This document shows, piece by piece, positions 1 to 10,639 of a stretch of 64,000 bases of DNA. The notes under the pieces are model-generated. The model ran no database searches. It was not told where the DNA came from and worked only from the letters and a program-made list of their open reading frames with translations. This DNA is from Lachnospiraceae bacterium (GTDB lineage: Bacteria > Bacillota > Clostridia > Lachnospirales > Lachnospiraceae): NCBI GenBank assembly GCA_015057405.1, contig SVEK01000011.1, positions 1 through 64,000 of the forward strand, in the 5' to 3' direction. The first letter of the stretch is position 1. Each line of letters starts with the position of its first letter. Both the position numbers and the translations under genes were made by a program.

Positions 1-235
1 GCAGTTCTCACTGCGCTGGCATAATTTCGCTTCGCTTTGATTCTCTTGGAATCATTTACGAGGTCGTTTCAATTCGAATCTTACGATTCTATTGGTTGTT
101 CCTCTGAAAATTCTTTTTGAAGTCTTACGACTTCTTATATATTATTCTCTGAATTTTCAGGGTTGTCCGATTATCCAATTTTCAAGGTTCGCTGTGCAGT
201 TCTTAACTGCTTTTTATTATCTTGCTGAGCCTCTC
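1..235 (-). ncRNA. Hairpin-rich leader, probable 5' leader of a stable RNA (rRNA-type) operon continuing off the left edge
   Basis: Serial perfect stems: GAATC-TTAC-GATTC (76-89), GAAGTC-TTAC-GACTTC (119-134) nested in CTGAAAATTC/GAATTTTCAG (104-113/151-160), and GCAGTT/AACTGC. Loops read GTAA (GNRA type) on the minus strand; the minus strand also has GAACCTTGAAAATTG, which resembles pre-rRNA spacer sequence. Confidence 0.45.
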
Positions 236-266
236 AAAACTCTCGTTTGGTGCGTCAGCGAGATTT

Positions 267-295
267 ATCTTATCAAACATTCCGACGGTTGTCAA
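267..295 (-). promoter_or_regulatory. Strong sigma-A-type promoter reading toward position 1 (TTGACA-N17-TAAGAT), preceded by A-tracts
   Basis: Minus strand: TTGACA (290-295), 17-nt spacer, TAAGAT (267-272); upstream A-rich stretch (about 297-325) resembles an UP element. Confidence 0.75.
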
Positions 296-451
296 CACTT
301 TTTTTTATTTTTTTTGAAAAAGTTTTTTTCAGCCTGAAATTAGCGTTTTTTATCCTATTTCTTTTCTATATACACCATCGGTTATTCTATCAGTTTTTAT
401 GAGATTATCACTCTGTTCCTGTTTACCCCAAGAGTGCATCTTTCAGTTATA

Positions 452-479
452 AACAGGTGTGGACAAATCCACACCTGTT
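452..479. terminator. Perfect 12-bp inverted repeat downstream of rpoC; candidate terminator
   Basis: aacaggtgtgga-caaa-tccacacctgtt; no U-tract directly follows on the rpoC strand. Confidence 0.4.
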
Positions 480-530
480 ATTAGAGTTTTTTACCTAATT
501 TTGACAAGAAGTCTGATTTTTGTTTTTACA

Positions 531-3500
531 TTACTCTTCCTCAGAAGCTGCGATTTCTGTCGATGCTTCCGCTTCTTCATCTAATATTTCTTCATCCAAA
601 ACGTCTTCATCAAAAACATCTTCCGCCATATCAGCAATTCCGTCAACTAATTCATCAGCCACTTCAATTATATTATCATTATCTGTATCATTTACTTCTT
701 CTTCAACCTCTTCAGATACAGAAATCATGTCAAGATAATCTGAACTAAGTTCAACGTCACGATAACGTTTCATACCGGTTCCGGCAGGAATAAGCTTACC
801 AATTATTACATTTTCTTTCAATCCGATAAGCGGATCCACTTTACCCTTTATGGCAGCTTCTGTAAGAACCTTCGTTGTCTCCTGGAATGATGCTGCTGAA
901 AGGAAAGAGTTAGTAGCAAGCGATGCTTTTGTAATACCAAGCATAACCTGACTTCCTTCAGGCGGCTCCAAGCCAGCCTCAACAAGTCTATTAACCTCAT
1001 CTTCAAAATCAAGGGCATCAACCATCACTCCCGGTAGGAATGATGAATCTCCGTTATTCTCAATTCTAATCTTCTTAAGCATCTGACGTACAATGACCTC
1101 AATATGCTTATCATTGATATCAACACCCTGAAGACGGTATACACGCTGAACTTCTCTGAGCATATAATCCTGAACTGCACGAATTCCCTTTATCTTAAGA
1201 ATATCGTGTGGATTAACACTACCTTCTGTAAGTTCATCTCCGGCTTCTAACACCTGTCCTTCAAGAACTTTAATTCTCGAACCATATGGGATAAGATATG
1301 CCTTTGTATCTCCGGTTTCCTCATTGGTTACAACAACTTCACGTTTTTTCTTAGTATCTTTTATAGAAACTTTTCCGGCAAATTCTGATATTATAGCAAG
1401 ACCCTTTGGTTTTCTTGCCTCGAATAATTCCTCTACACGAGGAAGACCCTGCGTAATATCATCACCGGCAACACCACCTGTATGGAAAGTACGCATCGTA
1501 AGCTGTGTACCAGGCTCACCAATCGACTGTGCAGCAATAATACCAACAGCTTCTCCAACCTGAACAGCTTCTGCTGTTGCCATGTTTGCACCATAACACT
1601 TAGAACAGATTCCGACATGTGACTTACATGTTAAAATCGTACGAATCTTAACAGTAGCCTTATCTCCCTGTTCAAGTATTTTTTTAGTATTAACTATACG
1701 TGCAGCACGCTTTGGAGTAATCATATGGTTAGCCTTAACGATTATCTCTCCGTCATCATCATATATAGTTTCACAAGAATATCTTCCTGTAATTCTTTCT
1801 TCAAGTACTTCTATTACTTCCTTACCGTCCATGAATCCGGCAATTGACATTCCAGGAATCTCATCTGCATCTTTGCAACAGTCAACTTCACGAATAATAA
1901 GTTCCTGAGATACGTCAACAAGTCGTCTTGTAAGGTATCCGGAGTCCGCTGTACGAAGAGCAGTATCCGAAAGTCCCTTTCTTGCACCGTGGGCAGAAAT
2001 GAAGTACTCAAGTACGTCAAGTCCCTCACGGAAGTTTGACTTAATAGGAAGCTCGATAGTTCTACCTGATGTATCAGCCATAAGACCACGCATACCGGCA
2101 AGCTGCTTAATCTGCTTGTCAGAACCACGGGCTCCGGAGTCTGCCATCATGTAAATGTTATTATATTTATCAAGACCTGCCATAAGTGCTCCGGTTATTT
2201 CATCATCGGCACTCTTCCATGTCTCAATAACAGCCTTATAACGTTCTTCTTCAGTAAGAAGACCTCTTCTGAAGTTTCTGGATATTTTCTCTACAGTTTT
2301 TTCTGCATCTGAAAGAATTTCCTTCTTAGCTTCAGGCACTGTCATGTCAGAAATCGAAACTGTCATGGCAGCTCTGGTTGAATACTTATATCCAAGTGAC
2401 TTAACAAGGTCTAATATCTCAGCCGTCTTTGTAGCACCATGGGTATTGATACATTTCTCAAGAATCTGCTTGAGCTGTTTCTTACCTACATGGAAATCCA
2501 CCTCGAGAGCAAGAGCATTCTCTTCCTTTGTTCTGTCTACAAATCCGAGATCCTGAGTTATTATCTCATTGAAAAGGAATCTTCCGAGAGTTGATTCAAT
2601 TGTTCTCTGAATCGCATTGCCGTTTGCGTCTGTTCCGTTTCTTCTAACCTTAATACGTGAATGAAGTGTGATATATCCATTCTCATATGCAGTTATTGCT
2701 TCATTAACATTCTTGAAGAACTTTCCTTCTCCAAGCGCGCCCGGTCTTTCCTGTGTTAAATAATATATTCCAAGAACCATATCCTGAGATGGCACCGCAA
2801 CAGGGCCACCGTCAGATGGTTTCAACAAGTTATTTGGTGACAAAAGAAGGAAACGACACTCAGCCTGTGCTTCAACTGAAAGAGGAAGATGCACAGCCAT
2901 CTGGTCACCATCGAAGTCCGCATTAAACGCAGTACAAACAAGCGGATGAAGTTTAATTGCTTTTCCTTCTACAAGAGTTGGCTCAAATGCCTGAATTCCA
3001 AGTCTGTGAAGAGTAGGAGCACGGTTGAGCATTACAGGATGTTCTTTAATAACCTCCTCAAGCACATCCCATACCTCCGGTTGCAATCTTTCAACCATCT
3101 TCTTCGCTGACTTAATATTATGAGCTGTACCCTGAGCTACAAGTTCTTTCATAACAAATGGCTTGAACAATTCGATTGCCATCTCTTTCGGAAGACCACA
3201 CTGATATATTTTAAGTTCAGGTCCTACGACAATAACCGAACGTCCGGAATAGTCCACACGCTTTCCAAGGAGATTCTGACGGAATCTACCCTGCTTACCT
3301 TTAAGCATATCTGAAAGTGACTTAAGAGGACGGTTACCCGGTCCCGTAACAGGTCTTCCGCGTCTTCCGTTATCAATAAGTGCATCAACAGCCTCCTGAA
3401 GCATACGCTTTTCATTTCTGACAATTATGTCAGGCGCTCCAAGTTCAAGAAGTCTATTAAGTCGATTATTACGATTGATAATTCTTCTATATAAATCATT

Positions 3501-4292
3501 CATGTCAGATGTAGCAAATCTACCACCATCAAGCTGAACCATCGGACGCAAATCAGGTGGAATAACCGGAATCACTGTAAGAATCATCCATTCCGGTCTG
3601 TTGTCCGACTCACGAAATGCTTCAATAACTTCAAGACGCTTAATAATTCTTGCACGTTTCTGACCCGTTGACTCTTTAAGTTCCGCCTTAAGTTCTTCAC
3701 TTTCTTTATCAAGATCAATTTCCTTAAGAAGCTCCATAACAGCTTCAGCACCCATTCCAACTCTGAAATCATTACCGAACTTACTTCTTGCATCCTGATA
3801 CTCAATCTCTGTAAGAACCTGCTTGTACTCCAATCCCGATGTCCCCGGCTCAAGCACAATATATGCAGCAAAATACAGAACTTTCTCTAAAATCCTAGGT
3901 GGAATGTCAAGCACAAGACCCATACGGCTCGGTATCCCCTTAAAATACCATATATGAGAAACCGGCGCAGCAAGAGATATGTGTCCCATTCTCTCTCTAC
4001 GAACAGAAGCCTTTGTTACCTCAACTCCACATCGGTCACATACAACTCCCTTATATCTGATTTTCTTGTACTTTCCACAGTGACACTCCCAATCCTTGCT
4101 TGGTCCAAAGATTTTTTCACAAAACAGACCATCTCTTTCAGGTTTGAGGGTACGGTAATTAATTGTTTCAGGTTTAAGAACTTCTCCCTTTGACCATTCA
4201 ATAATCTTCTCAGGGGAAGCAAGACCTATTTTAATTGCATCATATGTTATATTGTTATTAATACTACCGCTAATTGTTGGCATTCGTTGCAC
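531..4292 (-). CDS. rpoC: DNA-directed RNA polymerase subunit beta'
   Basis: 1253-aa ORF with [12 protein letters not shown] catalytic motif and zinc-binding [20 protein letters not shown]; acidic C-terminal tail. Confidence 0.98.
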   Translation of the reverse strand: MQRMPTISGSINNNITYDAIKIGLASPEKIIEWSKGEVLKPETINYRTLKPERDGLFCEKIFGPSKDWECHCGKYKKIRYKGVVCDRCGVEVTKASVRRERMGHISLAAPVSHIWYFKGIPSRMGLVLDIPPRILEKVLYFAAYIVLEPGTSGLEYKQVLTEIEYQDARSKFGNDFRVGMGAEAVMELLKEIDLDKESEELKAELKESTGQKRARIIKRLEVIEAFRESDNRPEWMILTVIPVIPPDLRPMVQLDGGRFATSDMNDLYRRIINRNNRLNRLLELGAPDIIVRNEKRMLQEAVDALIDNGRRGRPVTGPGNRPLKSLSDMLKGKQGRFRQNLLGKRVDYSGRSVIVVGPELKIYQCGLPKEMAIELFKPFVMKELVAQGTAHNIKSAKKMVERLQPEVWDVLEEVIKEHPVMLNRAPTLHRLGIQAFEPTLVEGKAIKLHPLVCTAFNADFDGDQMAVHLPLSVEAQAECRFLLLSPNNLLKPSDGGPVAVPSQDMVLGIYYLTQERPGALGEGKFFKNVNEAITAYENGYITLHSRIKVRRNGTDANGNAIQRTIESTLGRFLFNEIITQDLGFVDRTKEENALALEVDFHVGKKQLKQILEKCINTHGATKTAEILDLVKSLGYKYSTRAAMTVSISDMTVPEAKKEILSDAEKTVEKISRNFRRGLLTEEERYKAVIETWKSADDEITGALMAGLDKYNNIYMMADSGARGSDKQIKQLAGMRGLMADTSGRTIELPIKSNFREGLDVLEYFISAHGARKGLSDTALRTADSGYLTRRLVDVSQELIIREVDCCKDADEIPGMSIAGFMDGKEVIEVLEERITGRYSCETIYDDDGEIIVKANHMITPKRAARIVNTKKILEQGDKATVKIRTILTCKSHVGICSKCYGANMATAEAVQVGEAVGIIAAQSIGEPGTQLTMRTFHTGGVAGDDITQGLPRVEELFEARKPKGLAIISEFAGKVSIKDTKKKREVVVTNEETGDTKAYLIPYGSRIKVLEGQVLEAGDELTEGSVNPHDILKIKGIRAVQDYMLREVQRVYRLQGVDINDKHIEVIVRQMLKKIRIENNGDSSFLPGVMVDALDFEDEVNRLVEAGLEPPEGSQVMLGITKASLATNSFLSAASFQETTKVLTEAAIKGKVDPLIGLKENVIIGKLIPAGTGMKRYRDVELSSDYLDMISVSEEVEEEVNDTDNDNIIEVADELVDGIADMAEDVFDEDVLDEEILDEEAEASTEIAASEEE

Positions 4293-4321
4293 GTCCTTTC
4301 TTGTCCGTTTTACGACCTGTA

Positions 4322-7300
4322 TTAGAATTTCAAAATATCAAGATTCAGTTCTTCATCATAATCTGCCTGGCCACCCTCAAGATCAGATATATCAGCTACG
4401 GCATAACCCGCATTTTCCATTCCTGCCTCATCTCCGCGACCATAGTTTTCACCTTCAATCATAGGTGTATAATCTTCAGAATCTTCCTCTATCTTTTCAG
4501 TAAGCTTAACTTCGTTACCTTCCTCATCAAGTACTGTCACATCAAGAGCAAGTGACTGAAGCTCTTTAAGCAATACCTTGAATGACTCAGGAATTCCAGG
4601 ATCTGAAATGTTATCACCCTTAATAATTGCCTCGTAGGTTTTAACACGTCCGGCAACATCGTCAGACTTAACTGTTAATATCTCCTGAAGTGTGTATGCA
4701 GCACCGTAAGCTTCAAGTGCCCAAACCTCCATCTCACCAAATCGCTGACCACCAAACTGTGCTTTACCACCAAGTGGCTGCTGTGTTACAAGTGAGTATG
4801 GTCCGGTTGAACGAGCGTGAATCTTATCATCAACAAGATGATGGAGTTTTAGATAATGCATGAAACCAACTGTTACAGGACTATCAAAGTATTCGCCGGT
4901 TCTACCATCGCGAAGTCTTACCTTACCGTCTCTGTTAATCTCTACTCCTTCCCACTCTTTTCTATATTCTTCATTTTCAAGAAGATACTGCATAACTTCC
5001 GGATCAAGTACATCTTTATATTTTTTCTCAAACTCATCTAATGGTGTATTAACATAATCATTAGCAAGTTCAAGAGTATCCATAATATCAAACTCGTTAG
5101 CACCATCAAATACAGGTGTAGAAACGTTAAATCCAAGAACTTTCGACGCCAGACTCAAATGGATTTCAAGCACCTGTCCTATATTCATTCGAGAAGGAAC
5201 ACCCAGCGGATTAAGCACGATATCAAGCGGTCTTCCGTTTGGAAGGAACGGCATATCTTCTACAGGAAGCACACGGGAAACAACACCCTTGTTACCATGA
5301 CGTCCAGCCATCTTATCTCCTACCTGAATTTTTCTCTTCTGTGCTATACAGATACATACTTTCTGGTTAACTCCAGGCGGAAGTTCATCTCCGTTTTCAC
5401 GTGTAAATACTTTGGCATCAACAACGATACCAAATTCACCGTGAGGAACTCTCTGGGAAGTGTCCCTTACTTCTCTTGCTTTTTCACCAAAAATTGCTCT
5501 GAGAAGTCGCTCCTCTGCAGTAAGTTCTGTCTCTCCCTTTGGAGTAACCTTACCAACAAGGATATCACCTGCACGCACCTCAGCTCCGATTCTGATGATT
5601 CCGCGTTCATCCAAATCTTTAAGCGCATCATCACCCACACCCGGAACATCTCTTGTTATATCTTCAGGTCCAAGTTTTGTATCACGCGCTTCTGATTCAT
5701 ACTCATTAAGATGAACAGAAGTGTACACATCCTCCTGAACCAATCTCTCGCTAAGAAGAACCGCATCCTCGTAGTTATATCCTTCCCAAGTCATAAATCC
5801 GATAAGCGGATTCTTACCAAGGGCAATCTCACCACCTGATGTGGAAGGACCGTCAGCAATCACTTGACCAGCCTCAACCCTGTCACCTTTAACAACCAAA
5901 GGTCTCTGATTCATACAAGTACCCTGATTGCTTCGCACAAACTTTTCAAGCGAATATTCTTCTACGTCGCCATCATCTGTCTTTACTACAATCAAATTAG
6001 ATGCTGCACCTATTACTGTACCTGAATTGCGACATACCACACAGTTTCCTGAGTCAACAGCAGCCTTGAATTCCATTCCGGTTCCCACAACAGGAGCTTC
6101 TGTAAGAAGCAACGGCACTGCCTGACGCTGCATGTTGGATCCCATAAGCGCACGGTTAGCATCATCATTCTCAAGGAACGGAATCATTGCCGTTGCAACT
6201 GAGAATACCATCTTAGGAGACACATCCATGAAATCAATTTTATTCTTTTCAAATGTTGAAGTTTCCTCACGGAATCGTCCCGATATATTACTGTTAACAA
6301 AATGTCCGTCTTCATCAAGCGGCTCATTTGCCTGTGCAACATAATATCTGTCTTCTTCATCAGCAGTCATATAAACCACTTCATCTGTTACAACAGGATT
6401 TGAAGGATCTGTCTTGTCTACTCTACGATAAGGAGCTTCAACAAATCCGTATTCATTAATTCTTGCATATGAAGCAAGAGAGTTAATAAGTCCGATATTA
6501 GGACCTTCAGGAGTCTCAATAGGACACATTCTTCCGTAATGTGAGTAGTGAACGTCTCGTACCTCGAATCCGGCTCTGTCTCTTGAAAGACCACCAGGTC
6601 CAAGTGCTGATAACCTTCTCTTATGAGTAAGCTCACTAAGCGGATTATTCTGATCCATAAACTGTGACAACTGCGAACTACCGAAGAACTCTTTAACAGC
6701 AGCAGTTACAGGCTTAATATTAATAAGAGACTGCGCTGACACTTCACTAAGATCCTGAGTAGTCATTCTTTCACGAACAACTCTTTCCATTCTTGAAAGA
6801 CCGATTCTGTACTGATTCTGAAGGAGTTCTCCAACAGCACGGATACGACGATTTCCCAAATGGTCAATATCGTCAGCATTACCGATTCCGTACTCAAGAT
6901 GCATATTATAATTAATAGAAGCAAATATATCTTCTTTAGTTATGTTCTTTGGAATAAGCTCTGAAGCATTTCTTCTGATAGCTTCAAATATGTCTTCTTC
7001 TGATTCGTTTTCTTCTAATATCTGTTTAAGCAACGGATAATAAACATCCTCTGTGATACCAAGCGCCTTCTTATCAGCATTTGGAACAAATGAATGCAAA
7101 TCAACCATCATATTAGAAAGAACCTTTACTTCTCTTTCCTCAGTCTGAATCCAGATTGCAGGAATGGCAGCATTCTGAATCTCAGTTGCAAGTTCCTCAG
7201 TAAGAATAGTTCCTGCTGAAGCAATAACCTCACCTGTCAACTCATTAACCGCATCTTTAGAAAGTTCGAAGCCTGCTACTCTGTTACAAAAAGCAAGTTT

Positions 7301-8143
7301 CTTATTGAACTTATATCTTCCCACTTTAGCAAGATCATATCGTCTTACATCAAAGAACATGTTGTTGACAAGGGTTTCAGCACTATCAACAGAAAGAGGC
7401 TCACCCGGTCTTAATTTTTTATACAACTCAAGAAGACCATCTTGATAATTGTTAGAAGTATCTTTGCCCATACTTGCAAGTATCTTAGGTTCTTCTCCAA
7501 ACATCTCTATAATTTCGTTGTTAGTACCAACTCCTAATGCTCTGATAAGAACAGTAATCGGCACTTTACGATTTCTATCTACACGAACATAAAAAACATC
7601 GTTGGAATCTGTCTCATACTCAAGCCATGCACCACGGTTTGGTATAACTTGACAAGAATACAAAGTCTTACCAATCTTATCATGACCTATAGCATAATAT
7701 ATACCAGGCGAACGAACAAGCTGACTAACAATTACACGTTCAGCACCGTTGATAACGAACGTTCCTGTTTTGGTCATCAATGGGAGGTCTCCCATGAATA
7801 TACCATGTTCCTTTATCTCATCAGTTTCCTTGTTGTGAAGTCTTACAGTCACCTTGAGAGGCGCTGCATAAGTAGCATCACGATCCTTACATTCTCCGAT
7901 AGAGTACTTAACGTCGTCAACACACAGCTTGAAATCAACAAATTCAAGACTCAGATTACCATTATAATCAGTAATAGGAGAAATATCCCTGAAAACTTCG
8001 TTAAGACCTTCCTCAAGAAACCATTTGTAAGAACTGGTCTGCACTTCAATAAGATTAGGCATATCCAGCACTTCTTTACGTCTGGAATAACTCATTCTTA
8101 CGTTGTTGCCCACTTTGATTGGTCGTATTCTGTTTTTTTCCAT
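4322..8143 (-). CDS. rpoB: DNA-directed RNA polymerase subunit beta
   Basis: 1273-aa ORF with [43 protein letters not shown] (rifampicin region) and [16 protein letters not shown]. Confidence 0.98.
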   Translation of the reverse strand: MEKNRIRPIKVGNNVRMSYSRRKEVLDMPNLIEVQTSSYKWFLEEGLNEVFRDISPITDYNGNLSLEFVDFKLCVDDVKYSIGECKDRDATYAAPLKVTVRLHNKETDEIKEHGIFMGDLPLMTKTGTFVINGAERVIVSQLVRSPGIYYAIGHDKIGKTLYSCQVIPNRGAWLEYETDSNDVFYVRVDRNRKVPITVLIRALGVGTNNEIIEMFGEEPKILASMGKDTSNNYQDGLLELYKKLRPGEPLSVDSAETLVNNMFFDVRRYDLAKVGRYKFNKKLAFCNRVAGFELSKDAVNELTGEVIASAGTILTEELATEIQNAAIPAIWIQTEEREVKVLSNMMVDLHSFVPNADKKALGITEDVYYPLLKQILEENESEEDIFEAIRRNASELIPKNITKEDIFASINYNMHLEYGIGNADDIDHLGNRRIRAVGELLQNQYRIGLSRMERVVRERMTTQDLSEVSAQSLINIKPVTAAVKEFFGSSQLSQFMDQNNPLSELTHKRRLSALGPGGLSRDRAGFEVRDVHYSHYGRMCPIETPEGPNIGLINSLASYARINEYGFVEAPYRRVDKTDPSNPVVTDEVVYMTADEEDRYYVAQANEPLDEDGHFVNSNISGRFREETSTFEKNKIDFMDVSPKMVFSVATAMIPFLENDDANRALMGSNMQRQAVPLLLTEAPVVGTGMEFKAAVDSGNCVVCRNSGTVIGAASNLIVVKTDDGDVEEYSLEKFVRSNQGTCMNQRPLVVKGDRVEAGQVIADGPSTSGGEIALGKNPLIGFMTWEGYNYEDAVLLSERLVQEDVYTSVHLNEYESEARDTKLGPEDITRDVPGVGDDALKDLDERGIIRIGAEVRAGDILVGKVTPKGETELTAEERLLRAIFGEKAREVRDTSQRVPHGEFGIVVDAKVFTRENGDELPPGVNQKVCICIAQKRKIQVGDKMAGRHGNKGVVSRVLPVEDMPFLPNGRPLDIVLNPLGVPSRMNIGQVLEIHLSLASKVLGFNVSTPVFDGANEFDIMDTLELANDYVNTPLDEFEKKYKDVLDPEVMQYLLENEEYRKEWEGVEINRDGKVRLRDGRTGEYFDSPVTVGFMHYLKLHHLVDDKIHARSTGPYSLVTQQPLGGKAQFGGQRFGEMEVWALEAYGAAYTLQEILTVKSDDVAGRVKTYEAIIKGDNISDPGIPESFKVLLKELQSLALDVTVLDEEGNEVKLTEKIEEDSEDYTPMIEGENYGRGDEAGMENAGYAVADISDLEGGQADYDEELNLDILKF

Positions 8144-8218
8144 TAATGCTTACACTCCTTAATTTTAGAGTTTGCGGTGGCTCAATCCGACTGTAAAACG
8201 TCTCATCACAAAAACACT

Positions 8219-8246
8219 TTGCTTTTCAACCAAATTGTGTTATAAT
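8219..8246 (+). promoter_or_regulatory. Extended -10 promoter (TTGCTT-N16-TATAAT with TGt extension), convergent to the rpoB promoter
   Basis: Plus strand TTGCTT 8219-8224; TGTTATAAT 8238-8246. Confidence 0.6.
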
Positions 8247-8252
8247 GTGTAT

Positions 8253-8338
8253 GAAATGTGGTGAAGAAGGTACATTACACCACAATGAGCACATTCCACT
8301 TTACCATGATTTTCAAGCCTTGTCAAGAGGCTTTTTTT
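8253..8338 (+). ncRNA. Candidate short terminated RNA (~85 nt) partly antisense to the rpoB leader
   Basis: Follows the extended -10 promoter; contains gtggtg...caccac and ends in aagcct-tgtcaag-aggctt followed by a T-tract, a minimal intrinsic terminator. Confidence 0.4.
8298..8326 (-). promoter_or_regulatory. Probable rpoB promoter (TTGACA-N17-TAAAGT)
   Basis: Minus strand TTGACA (8321-8326), spacer 8304-8320, TAAAGT (8298-8303), about 150 nt upstream of the rpoB start. Confidence 0.7.
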
Positions 8339-8541
8339 GTGCCCTTTTATGGTTTTTATTCTTTTTGTGTATTTTCTCTCCCCATCTTTTTATATGCACT
8401 TTTATCTATGCTCTTTTTTGTATATTCACTTTTGTATATTCAATTATTCACACTTATTCATATAAACACCGATTCCGTGCCTTTTGTTCTCTTTTTTGAA
8501 GTTGCTTTTATGCTTTCTAACACATTCCGAGCAATATATGC

Positions 8542-8577
8542 AAAAAAAATAGAATGGCTCAGCCACTCTATTTTTTC
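8542..8577. terminator. Bidirectional intrinsic terminator
   Basis: aaaaaatagaatggct-c-agccactctatttttt; the minus strand pairs fully if one G-U is allowed, with A/T tracts on both sides. Confidence 0.75.
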
Positions 8578-8639
8578 ATATCATAAATCAATAACATTCA
8601 TGTATCCCACCGTTAGATTACTCATCCATTACATTTAGT

Positions 8640-8792
8640 AAAACTTCCGGAGGTTCCGGCAAGCAGGATCGCTTCCTGTAGTAATTCTTCATCGGAATAT
8701 TATCAGCACCACTCATTACCTTTCAGAAAAACTTCATCTTTCACAGCAAGCAGAATCGCTTCCGGCGGCAAATTTTCATCAGGATATTGTCG
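8640..8792. repeat. Imperfect direct repeat, ~65-bp core, two copies ~89 bp apart
   Basis: aaaacttccggaggttccggcaagcaggatcgcttcctg...ttcatcggaatattatc (from 8640) versus aaaacttcatctttcacagcaagcagaatcgcttccgg...ttcatcaggatattgtc (from about 8729). Confidence 0.6.
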
Positions 8793-9444
8793 GAGGTATT
8801 GTCACTTCAGGGGTTGCTGTTACCTCCGGGGTTGCTGTTACCTCAGGAGTTGCTGTTACCTCCGGGGTTGCTGTTGCCTCCGGGGTTGCCATTGGTTCTG
8901 GTGTAACCGTTATCTCGGGATCGGTTGTTACTTCCGGAACCATTGTCGAATGTACACCGCCGTCTGTCCCCGGTACAGCAACTGCAGATGTCGGACATAC
9001 TGCAGTTGCAGGAATTGATGTCGACATACTTGAGTTTGGTCTGACAACCGCGTTTATTGAACTCGCCGTAGAGAGCGGCTTCATAACTGTATTTTTACGC
9101 GAAACAACACGAACCGTGATGTATTTAACCAGTTTTTTACATTTCACTTTAATCTTTACTTTGCCTGCTTTACGGGCTGTTATTACAACATAATTTCTCT
9201 TAATCTTTACAGTAGCTATTTTTTTGTTACGTGAATTTGCTTTGACTCTATCAGTTGCTTTAAATTTGATGCTCATTTTGTAACCTTGACGTACCGTAAC
9301 ATTTTTCTTGGAAAGTTTTAATCCGGTTACTTTTGAGTACGCATATTCAGTCAGACACAATGACATAGCAAGAGCAAGTATCAGTGCTAACACAAATATT
9401 TTTCTACTAACTTTTTCGTGTATTATTCTCATTTTATTGACCAT
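8779..9444 (-). CDS. Secreted or membrane-anchored Ig-like (Big_2-like) domain protein with C-terminal TPEVTA repeats
   Basis: N-terminal hydrophobic segment; KVTGLKLSKKNVTVRQGYKMSIKFKATDR...KIATVKI...ARKAGKVKIKV resembles bacterial Ig-like domains; TPEVTATPEVTATPEV tail. Confidence 0.65.
   Translation of the reverse strand: MVNKMRIIHEKVSRKIFVLALILALAMSLCLTEYAYSKVTGLKLSKKNVTVRQGYKMSIKFKATDRVKANSRNKKIATVKIKRNYVVITARKAGKVKIKVKCKKLVKYITVRVVSRKNTVMKPLSTASSINAVVRPNSSMSTSIPATAVCPTSAVAVPGTDGGVHSTMVPEVTTDPEITVTPEPMATPEATATPEVTATPEVTATPEVTATPEVTIPPTIS
8799..8895 (-). repeat. 18-bp in-frame tandem repeat encoding TPEVTA
   Basis: Repeated ggggttgctgttacctcc units, about 5 copies. Confidence 0.85.
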
Positions 9445-9540
9445 TGATTACACCCTCCTGCAATGTGTCCATATACAAATCACCATCATTTGCATATCCT
9501 TTGAACTTACTTATGTTAATAATATTAGTATTATACTATT

Positions 9541-9672
9541 CCTCTCCGCCGCAGTGCGTTCCCGCGGAGCGCTTTTGCTTACTAGGACAATTTCAAAGAA
9601 ATTTCCTAGTAAGGAACAAAGAATGTCGTCTGCGGCATTCTACGCCGGCGGCAGGTTGTTTTAGCAACATCT
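9541..9672 (+). repeat. Multi-hairpin interspersed repeat, locus A (permuted start)
   Basis: CTCCGC..GCGGAG, TTACTAGGA..TCCTAGTAA, AGAATGTCG..CGGCATTCT, GTTG..CAAC stems in series; shared with 54366-54510 and 62719-62986. Confidence 0.85.
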
Positions 9673-9685
9673 GCTCTTTCGCGTA

Positions 9686-10639
9686 TCACGGTTCCATTCC
9701 TTCTACAATAACCGTTCTTATATTTTCAGGGTTAACAGGAACTTCATTATTATAAGAAATAACATATTCGTTATCGAGTTCAAGACCATAGTTCAACTCA
9801 CACTTTATTTTATCTCCTTCATTGGTAATTAACATAACATTCCTGTCCATCATATCGTAATAACCGTCTTCCGAATCAGGGGAGCAGCTAACCGTCAACG
9901 GTGTTATTTTATATTTTACCATATTATGTTCTATACGTCGAACTTCACCCGTAAATTTATGTTTTAACTTTATTTTATAAATTCCTTCCTCTCCCGAAAG
10001 GTTAAGGACGATATTCTCTTTTCGTTCTTTCATCTCAAGTTTTTCGCAGTCATTTTCTGCAATACACTCCACCGCAAACAAATTATTATCGTCCGTCGTT
10101 GCAAGAGGTATTATATCTGAAGAAACTGCTGCCATTCCTTCCCACTTTACAGATACATCTGTAAATAATTCCGCCACATCTTTTGCAAGCAGATTATCAT
10201 TATCTGTCTCGTATCTTATAACTATATAGACTCCATTAGAATCTCCTATCACTTTCGTAACATTAAACGAAACATCTTCAATCGTAGTATTTTCCTCAAC
10301 AATCTCAACATCACAATATAATTGTTCAATATCATCCACCGCTTCTTTCCCCCACAAAAGCTCCATTATCTCACTAAAACTAATCTCATTGTACGCAGCA
10401 TATACACACGCCGAGCCGGATAATGCCAGTACAAGCACTATAATAGCCGCCACTTTATTAAATTTTCGCATTGTCGAAGACTTTTTACCGGCAAATGAAA
10501 TTATTTTATCACTATTATTTGTCTCTCCGTTTTCTATCATTTGCTTAACAGCACCCACCAGATTTTTTTCAGGAAATGTAATGCCATCAAATTCGTCCTT
10601 TATTCTTTTTTCAATATCGCCAAATTTATTATTCATCAT
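9686..10639 (-). CDS. DUF4179-like membrane protein, probable anti-sigma factor
   Basis: Cytoplasmic N-terminus, single TM (VAAIIVLVLALSGSACVYAAY), extracellular domain; start overlaps the stop of the ECF sigma gene (ATGA-type). Confidence 0.7.
   Translation of the reverse strand: MMNNKFGDIEKRIKDEFDGITFPEKNLVGAVKQMIENGETNNSDKIISFAGKKSSTMRKFNKVAAIIVLVLALSGSACVYAAYNEISFSEIMELLWGKEAVDDIEQLYCDVEIVEENTTIEDVSFNVTKVIGDSNGVYIVIRYETDNDNLLAKDVAELFTDVSVKWEGMAAVSSDIIPLATTDDNNLFAVECIAENDCEKLEMKERKENIVLNLSGEEGIYKIKLKHKFTGEVRRIEHNMVKYKITPLTVSCSPDSEDGYYDMMDRNVMLITNEGDKIKCELNYGLELDNEYVISYNNEVPVNPENIRTVIVEGMEP

Noticed and set aside
5159-5695. 178-aa plus-strand ORF (and other plus ORFs across 520-8146)
   Set aside because: Antisense to rpoB/rpoC, which are unambiguous; compositions look like reverse-frame noise.
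8258-8638. 126-aa hydrophobic plus-strand ORF upstream of rpoB
   Set aside because: T-rich intergenic DNA reads as Phe/Leu; no RBS. It spans a likely terminator and the bidirectional terminator at 8542-8577.
8799-8895. CRISPR or intergenic minisatellite
   Set aside because: 18-bp in-frame repeats encoding TPEVTA inside a CDS.
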